From: Actinernus sp. WN-2022
Taxonomy: Eukaryota > Cnidaria > Anthozoa > Actiniaria > Actinernidae
Length of the DNA: 64,000 bases
Assembly (NCBI GenBank): GCA_030867875.1
Contig: JAOWCC010001634.1
Span: 55,775,352 to 55,839,351 of the forward strand
Direction: 5' to 3'
Shown here: positions 63,114 through 64,000 of the stretch, one piece after another
Numbering within the stretch: the stretch's first letter is position 1
Layout: each line of letters starts with the position of its first letter
The notes under the pieces: model-generated
Seen by the model: the letters and a program-made list of their open reading frames with translations, nothing else
What the model was told of the DNA's origin: nothing
Databases searched by the model: none
Made by a program: the position numbers and the translations under genes

Positions 63114-64000
63114 TAATACTATTATCACTGACTAATGAAACTAATCTCAGAGGACTTTAGTTTTTCTCTGCCTAAACTAGTTACCATAGTTGAGTTTTTT
63201 TAACGTTTTGTTATGCTTGATTGAGCACCATTGGTTGAACTGGACCCTGCAAGTGTGTTGATTTTGTGAAGAATAAATAAAATGTCAAGTAAAATGTAAA
63301 AAATAAAATTTAATATGTGGCTGACTAAATATTCCAGGAGCATGCATAGAGTTTAATCATGTCATGTTTGTGGTTTTAAGTATAATTATCTCACATGTAT
63401 GGAAGAAGCGGGTTTGACAAATGAAGAGAAGACCTTTCTTGAGCCATAAAATAGGTGGGTACAGGGTTGACAGGCATTCATGCACTCTGCTAGGGACTAT
63501 TTTTTATAATGACCTGCCATAACCCTCATCAGCATGCATGCCCTTCTAATTTTCATTCTTGCATGCCAACGAGAGAAAATTAGAACAAGTATCCATGCTG
63601 ATGAGGGAATTTAGAGTTTAAATGTCCCTGAACAAACAAAGAAAGCTGAGGTGTTCGTGGTATTACTAAGAAAATCACACATGAAAATCCCAGATTAACT
63701 AATAAATTAACCTTCATTTCATACCAGAAATTTGACAGTGATAAACACCATTGCATAACACCCATGACCATTCTAATAAAACCTCCCAAAATATTTCCCT
63801 TTGATTCAGTACAAATACATATGATATATAATATATTTTACATAAATTCTTTTATTCACATTAAAACTTTAATGATGGTCATGACACTTTCAAAATTAGT
63901 GCCAATTTATTATTAGTGGTGTGCAAAGTACACAAGTCTTATTCGTAAAATGAAAAATAACGATCAACGTGAAAATAGTCCCATGTGCATTAAAAATTAT
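63114..64000. other. No recognised exon
   Basis: AT-rich sequence where later exons of the channel gene might lie. I found no stretch that reads as the rest of the ligand-binding lobe or helix 3, so these exons probably lie outside the window. Confidence 0.35.

Noticed and set aside
63590..63640. Second hammerhead-like CTGATGA
   Set aside because: CTGATGA occurs near 63600, but there is no GAAA after a stem.

Overview
The window looks like animal nuclear DNA, most likely from an anthozoan cnidarian such as a coral. This is an inference from three things: the mix of CR1/L2-type LINEs with esterase ORF1, Penelope-like elements, a Gypsy element, a tRNA-derived SINE and many MITEs; an intron-split receptor gene with GT-AG junctions; and the AT-rich, minisatellite-rich background. 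There is no sign of operons, Shine-Dalgarno sites or CRISPR arrays.

Layout. 1-300 may be the end of a terminal exon. 300-11,270 holds no recognised host gene, only minisatellites (52, 50 and 31 bp units), small inverted-repeat elements and a Penelope remnant. 11,270-15,430 is a minus-strand LINE inserted into a GC-rich repeat. 16,926-18,418 is a homogeneous 79-bp satellite. 19,000-20,860 holds a TIR element with an 8-bp target duplication, a 637-bp fold-back element and a 9-bp repeat. 21,486-26,074 is a complete but decayed Gypsy-type LTR element on the minus strand, with 234-bp LTRs and a 5-bp target duplication. 26,117-27,566 holds a MITE and a 975-bp near-palindrome. 27,900-34,315 is one LINE copy broken by at least four later insertions. 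35,050-37,140 is a decayed tyrosine-recombinase-like gene. 37,160-48,550 is a patchwork of LINE and Penelope pieces, MITEs, one SINE and a hammerhead-like motif. 48,700-51,332 is a 5'-truncated LINE. 51,782-56,541 is an 11-bp minisatellite with an intact-ORF LINE inserted in it.

The only convincing host gene is at the right. Five exons with matching phases (56,892-60,751, continuing out of the window) encode a signal peptide, a split ligand-binding lobe, a membrane helix, a pore loop with the potassium-channel filter TVGYGD, a second membrane helix and the start of the second ligand-binding lobe. This is the architecture of a potassium-selective ionotropic-glutamate-receptor-like channel (GluR0/AvGluR1 type).

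Most of the remaining sequence is explained by successive waves of insertion. Target duplications and interrupted reading frames allow relative dating, for example a LINE inside a GC-rich repeat at one place and the same repeat inside another LINE elsewhere.
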